Source: Cellvibrionales bacterium UBA4435
Lineage (GTDB): Bacteria; Pseudomonadota; Gammaproteobacteria; Pseudomonadales; Porticoccaceae
Reading direction: 5' to 3'
DNA length: 19,548 nt
Assembly: GCA_002390525.1 (NCBI GenBank)
Contig: DGPR01000004.1
Span: 1 to 19,548 of the forward strand
The notes under the pieces were generated by a model that was not told the origin of the DNA, ran no database searches, and saw only the letters and a program-made list of their open reading frames with translations. Both the position numbers and the translations under genes were made by a program. This document shows, in pieces, positions 16,830-19,548 of this stretch. Every line of letters starts with the position of its first letter. Position 1 is the stretch's first letter.

Positions 16830-18011
16830 TTGGAAAAAATTTTACAAATGACTGATTTAGAGCTTCAAGGTAAACGTGTGCTGATTCGCGAGGACTTAAA
16901 TGTTCCAATAAAGAATGGAATTATCACATCAGATGCTCGTATTCTTGCAGCAATCCCAACGATTGAATACGCACTCAAAGCGGGTGCTAGAGTAATATTA
17001 ATGTCTCATCTAGGGCGACCAATCGAAGGCAATTTCAACGAACAATACTCTATTAAGCCAATAGCTAGATACATAAAGGAAATGCTTAAGGTTGATATCA
17101 CAGTCACTTCTGACAGAGAAGAAAAAATATTTAACTGTGATAGTGATATAATATTTTTAGAAAATGTGAGATTTAATGAGGGTGAAAAAACAAATAGTCA
17201 AAGCTTATCAAAATCGTATGCATCTCTCTGTGATATTTTTGTGATGGATGCATTCGGTGCTGCACACCGCTCTCAAGCTTCTACCTATGGCGTAGCGAAA
17301 TATGCTCCAATTTCATGTGCTGGGCCTTTATTAGTTCGTGAATTGAATGTTCTCGATAAGATTTTAAAACAGCCAGCCAGACCGATGGTGGCTATAGTTG
17401 GTGGTTCTAAAGTATCAAGTAAATTAGCAGTATTAAAAAAACTAGCAGATAAGGTTGATCAGCTGATTGTGGGTGGTGGTATAGCTAATACTTTTTTGGC
17501 AGCCAAGGGTCTTCCTATAGGAAGCTCGCTTTTCGAACATAATCTTATTGCAGAAGCAAAAGAAATAATGTTGAAAACAGAAATACTGCTTCCAACAGAT
17601 GTGATAGTTGGAAAAGAATTTTGTGAATCTACAATAGCTACGGTAAAGTCTGTAAACGAAATCTCTAGTAAAGACATGATCTTTGATTTTGGTCCAGTAT
17701 CAGCAAAGAAATTAGCTAATATTTTAGTATCTAGTGGCACTATATTGTGGAACGGACCTATAGGTGTCTTTGAGTTTGATCAGTTTCAAGGTGGGACTAA
17801 AACAATAGCTGAAGCTATTGCTCACAGCAATAGTTACACTGTTGCCGGAGGAGGCGATACACTCGCAGCCATAGATAAATTCGGTATTATCGATAAGATT
17901 TCATACATATCGACTGGTGGTGGAGCTTTTTTAGAGTATGTAGAGGGCAAAACTTTGCCTGCGGTTGAGATACTTCAAAGTCGTTTTAGGACAAGGTCTA
18001 TATCAGGCTGA
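16830..18011 (+). CDS. pgk: Phosphoglycerate kinase
   Basis: Pgk reversibly transfers phosphate between 1,3-bisphosphoglycerate and ADP in glycolysis and, in reverse, gluconeogenesis or the Calvin cycle. The 393-aa monomer shows GKRVLIREDLNVP and SHLGRP near the N-terminus, and FLENVRFNEGE and MDAFGAAHRSQAS in the substrate-binding domain. MVAIVGGSKVSSK, ILWNGPIGVFEF, AGGGDTLAAI and STGGGAFLE in the nucleotide domain complete it. The start is TTG, with AAGGA nine bases upstream; the resulting MEKILQMTDLELQGKRV aligns with the start of E. coli Pgk. An ATG six codons later lacks a ribosome binding site. It is 12 bases after epd. No pyruvate kinase follows, unlike some related clusters. Confidence 0.97.
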   Translation: MEKILQMTDLELQGKRVLIREDLNVPIKNGIITSDARILAAIPTIEYALKAGARVILMSHLGRPIEGNFNEQYSIKPIARYIKEMLKVDITVTSDREEKIFNCDSDIIFLENVRFNEGEKTNSQSLSKSYASLCDIFVMDAFGAAHRSQASTYGVAKYAPISCAGPLLVRELNVLDKILKQPARPMVAIVGGSKVSSKLAVLKKLADKVDQLIVGGGIANTFLAAKGLPIGSSLFEHNLIAEAKEIMLKTEILLPTDVIVGKEFCESTIATVKSVNEISSKDMIFDFGPVSAKKLANILVSSGTILWNGPIGVFEFDQFQGGTKTIAEAIAHSNSYTVAGGGDTLAAIDKFGIIDKISYISTGGGAFLEYVEGKTLPAVEILQSRFRTRSISG

Positions 18012-18077
18012 AACATAAAATCCCGTAACTGGCCGACAGTTTTAAAATAATTAATATAATTAGTAAGGAGTAATTAT

Positions 18078-19130
18078 ATGGCTCTTATATCAATGCGACA
18101 ATTACTAGATCATGCTGCTGAATATAAATATGGTGTCCCTGCGTTTAATGTTAATAACTTAGAGCAGATTCGTGCGATTATGGAGGCTGCTGATACTACT
18201 GATTCCCCTGTTATTGTTCAGGCATCAGCAGGTGCCAGAAAATATGCAGGAGCGCCCTTTCTTAGACATTTAATCTTAGCTGCTATTGAAGAATTTCCTC
18301 ATATACCGGTATGTATGCATCAAGACCATGGAACAAGTCCAGCTATTTGTCAGCGCTCTATTCAGTTAGGATTTAGTTCGGTCATGATGGATGGATCCTT
18401 AAGAGAGGATGGTAAAACTCCTGCATCCTATGATTACAATGTAAAAGTTACAAAACAAGTAGTTGAGATGGCACATTCTTGTGGGGTTTCCGTTGAGGGT
18501 GAGCTGGGTTGTCTTGGATCCCTTGAGACTGGTCAAGCTGGTGAAGAGGATGGCGTAGGTGCAGAGGGATCGTTGTCCCATGAGCAAATGCTAACTGACC
18601 CAGAAGAGGCGTTAGATTTCGTATCCAAAACTTCTGTTGATGCTCTTGCTATAGCTATAGGGACGTCACATGGTGCTTATAAATTTTCTAGGCCCCCAAC
18701 AGGTGATATTTTAGACATTGACCGTATAAAGTTAATCCACTCTAAAATCCCTAATACGCATCTTGTGATGCATGGATCGTCTTCAGTTCCTCAGGAATGG
18801 TTACTAGTGATAAATAAATTTGGTGGCGATATTCCTGAGACTTACGGTGTTCCCGTAGAAGAAATAGTTGAAGGCATTAAATACGGTGTTCGTAAAGTTA
18901 ATATAGATACAGATTTGAGATTAGCCTCTACTGGTGCTATTAGACAGTTCATGGCTGAAAATAAATCTGAATTTGACCCTCGAAAGTACCTTGCTAAAAC
19001 AACTCAGGCAATGAAAGATATCTGTATAAATAGATATGAATCGTTTGGGACTGCTGGAAAAGCAAGCAAAATCAAGGCATATAGCCTAGATAAAATGCAT
19101 CATGATTATTTGAACGGTAAATTCTATTAA
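18078..19130 (+). CDS. fba: Fructose-bisphosphate aldolase, class II, Calvin-cycle subtype
   Basis: This zinc enzyme joins or splits dihydroxyacetone phosphate and glyceraldehyde 3-phosphate; the family also uses erythrose 4-phosphate. The 350-aa protein has [13 protein letters not shown] near the start and HQDHG at 81-85, giving a catalytic Asp83 and zinc-ligand His84. [53 protein letters not shown], and VMHGSSSVP follow, with [13 protein letters not shown] near the C-terminus. The sequence style is the CbbA/class IIB type of autotrophs and pseudomonads rather than E. coli FbaA. AAGGAG precedes the ATG by seven bases. The 66-base gap after pgk has only a weak 5-bp stem, so read-through from pgk is likely. 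No RuBisCO or phosphoribulokinase gene is visible, so autotrophy cannot be claimed. Confidence 0.97.
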   Translation: MALISMRQLLDHAAEYKYGVPAFNVNNLEQIRAIMEAADTTDSPVIVQASAGARKYAGAPFLRHLILAAIEEFPHIPVCMHQDHGTSPAICQRSIQLGFSSVMMDGSLREDGKTPASYDYNVKVTKQVVEMAHSCGVSVEGELGCLGSLETGQAGEEDGVGAEGSLSHEQMLTDPEEALDFVSKTSVDALAIAIGTSHGAYKFSRPPTGDILDIDRIKLIHSKIPNTHLVMHGSSSVPQEWLLVINKFGGDIPETYGVPVEEIVEGIKYGVRKVNIDTDLRLASTGAIRQFMAENKSEFDPRKYLAKTTQAMKDICINRYESFGTAGKASKIKAYSLDKMHHDYLNGKFY

Positions 19131-19184
19131 AAATTTTGCTAAATTGAGATACACCAAAATAAAGACTAGGAAAAAGAATATATT

Positions 19185-19548
19185 TTGCGTAAAAAAATAT
19201 TTGTTGATATAAATAGTATTAGTGTGCGTTTTTTTGCAATCATCATTTCTTTATTTGCTACAGTCTATTTAATTAACATGCCTTTAGTGGTTGCTCTTGC
19301 TACGAGAGACCTTGGCCTTTCCCATTCAGAACCATTGTGGTTGGGGGGGGTTTTTCTGGTCAGTTTCGGGTTGTCTGCAATATTATTTAATCTATATATT
19401 TTGTTTTTAAATTGGCGTGGTTTGATATTTATCGCGAGTGTTTTTGGAGCAGCAAGCTTTACGTTGTCAATTCTTATAACAGATTTCAAATTTTTACTTT
19501 TTTTTCAGGGACTATCAGGTTTTTCTGTTGGCACTATATGCTCAACTG
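19185..19548 (+). CDS. MFS-like transporter, N-terminal fragment cut by window end
   Basis: An open frame runs from a TTG at 19185 to the window edge, about 121 residues, and reads as a polytopic membrane protein. A first hydrophobic segment (about 16-37) leads to MPLVVALATRDLGLS. Later segments include WLGGVFLVSFGLSAILFNLYILF, GLIFIASVFGAASFTLSILI and LLFFQGLSGFSVGTI. The layout, the NWRG loop between the second and third helices, and the QGLSG motif resemble a major facilitator superfamily transporter, but the match is loose and the substrate is unknown. AGGA lies 13 bases before the TTG, which is far, so the start is uncertain. A run of eight G bases at 19343-19350 lies within the coding frame. 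It follows fba on the same strand by about 54 bases. Confidence 0.65.
   Translation, partial: MRKKIFVDINSISVRFFAIIISLFATVYLINMPLVVALATRDLGLSHSEPLWLGGVFLVSFGLSAILFNLYILFLNWRGLIFIASVFGAASFTLSILITDFKFLLFFQGLSGFSVGTICST

Noticed and set aside
18012..18077. Missing pyk between pgk and fba, and a short AACTG/CAGTT stem there
   Set aside because: Lack of pyk at this place is common (for example in pseudomonads), and the 5-bp stem with a short T-run is too weak to call a terminator.

Overview
The window reads as chromosomal DNA of an AT-rich gammaproteobacterium. GshA, Epd, Pgk, SecB and AhcY all resemble gammaproteobacterial forms, and the tkt-epd-pgk-fba order and the sahR-metK-ahcY-metF-rsmE order are both typical of that class. 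The genus cannot be fixed from sequence alone. There are no tRNA or rRNA genes, insertion sequences, phage genes or CRISPR arrays.

Layout. (1) 1-1877: a small unrecognised ORF runs convergently, with a 2-nt gap, into gshA (glutathione synthesis) on the minus strand. (2) About 1880-2493: an AT-rich divergent control region holding a perfect Fur-type palindrome, a long-spaced inverted repeat and two short direct repeats. (3) 2494-7623: acxA-acxB-acxC, the three subunits of an ATP-dependent acetone carboxylase, with a hairpin between acxB and acxC and a strong intrinsic terminator after acxC. (4) 7825-8325: secB, a stand-alone export chaperone gene. (5) 13604 down to 8363, minus strand: sahR-metK-ahcY-metF-rsmE, a SAM-cycle operon headed by an ArsR-type regulator fused to a methyltransferase-like domain. 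A 15-bp-arm palindrome covers its -35 box. (6) 13767-19130: tkt-epd-pgk-fba, the sugar-phosphate genes, transcribed divergently from sahR. (7) From about 19185 to the edge: the start of a membrane protein that looks like an MFS transporter.

How the genes work together. AcxABC would carboxylate acetone to acetoacetate, feeding acetyl-CoA metabolism. Its CGT-dominated arginine codons contrast with its neighbours and suggest high expression. SahR very probably senses S-adenosylhomocysteine and represses its own operon. MetK makes SAM, AhcY removes SAH, MetF supplies methyl-THF, and RsmE spends SAM on 16S rRNA. Tkt, Epd, Pgk and class II aldolase serve gluconeogenesis/Calvin-type carbon flow, and Epd may also supply vitamin B6 precursor.

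The least ordinary parts are the acx control region, where a textbook Fur box sits upstream of a metal-dependent carboxylase, and the sahR promoter, whose position implies a leaderless mRNA and an operator shared with the divergent tkt cluster. No wholly new system was identified.
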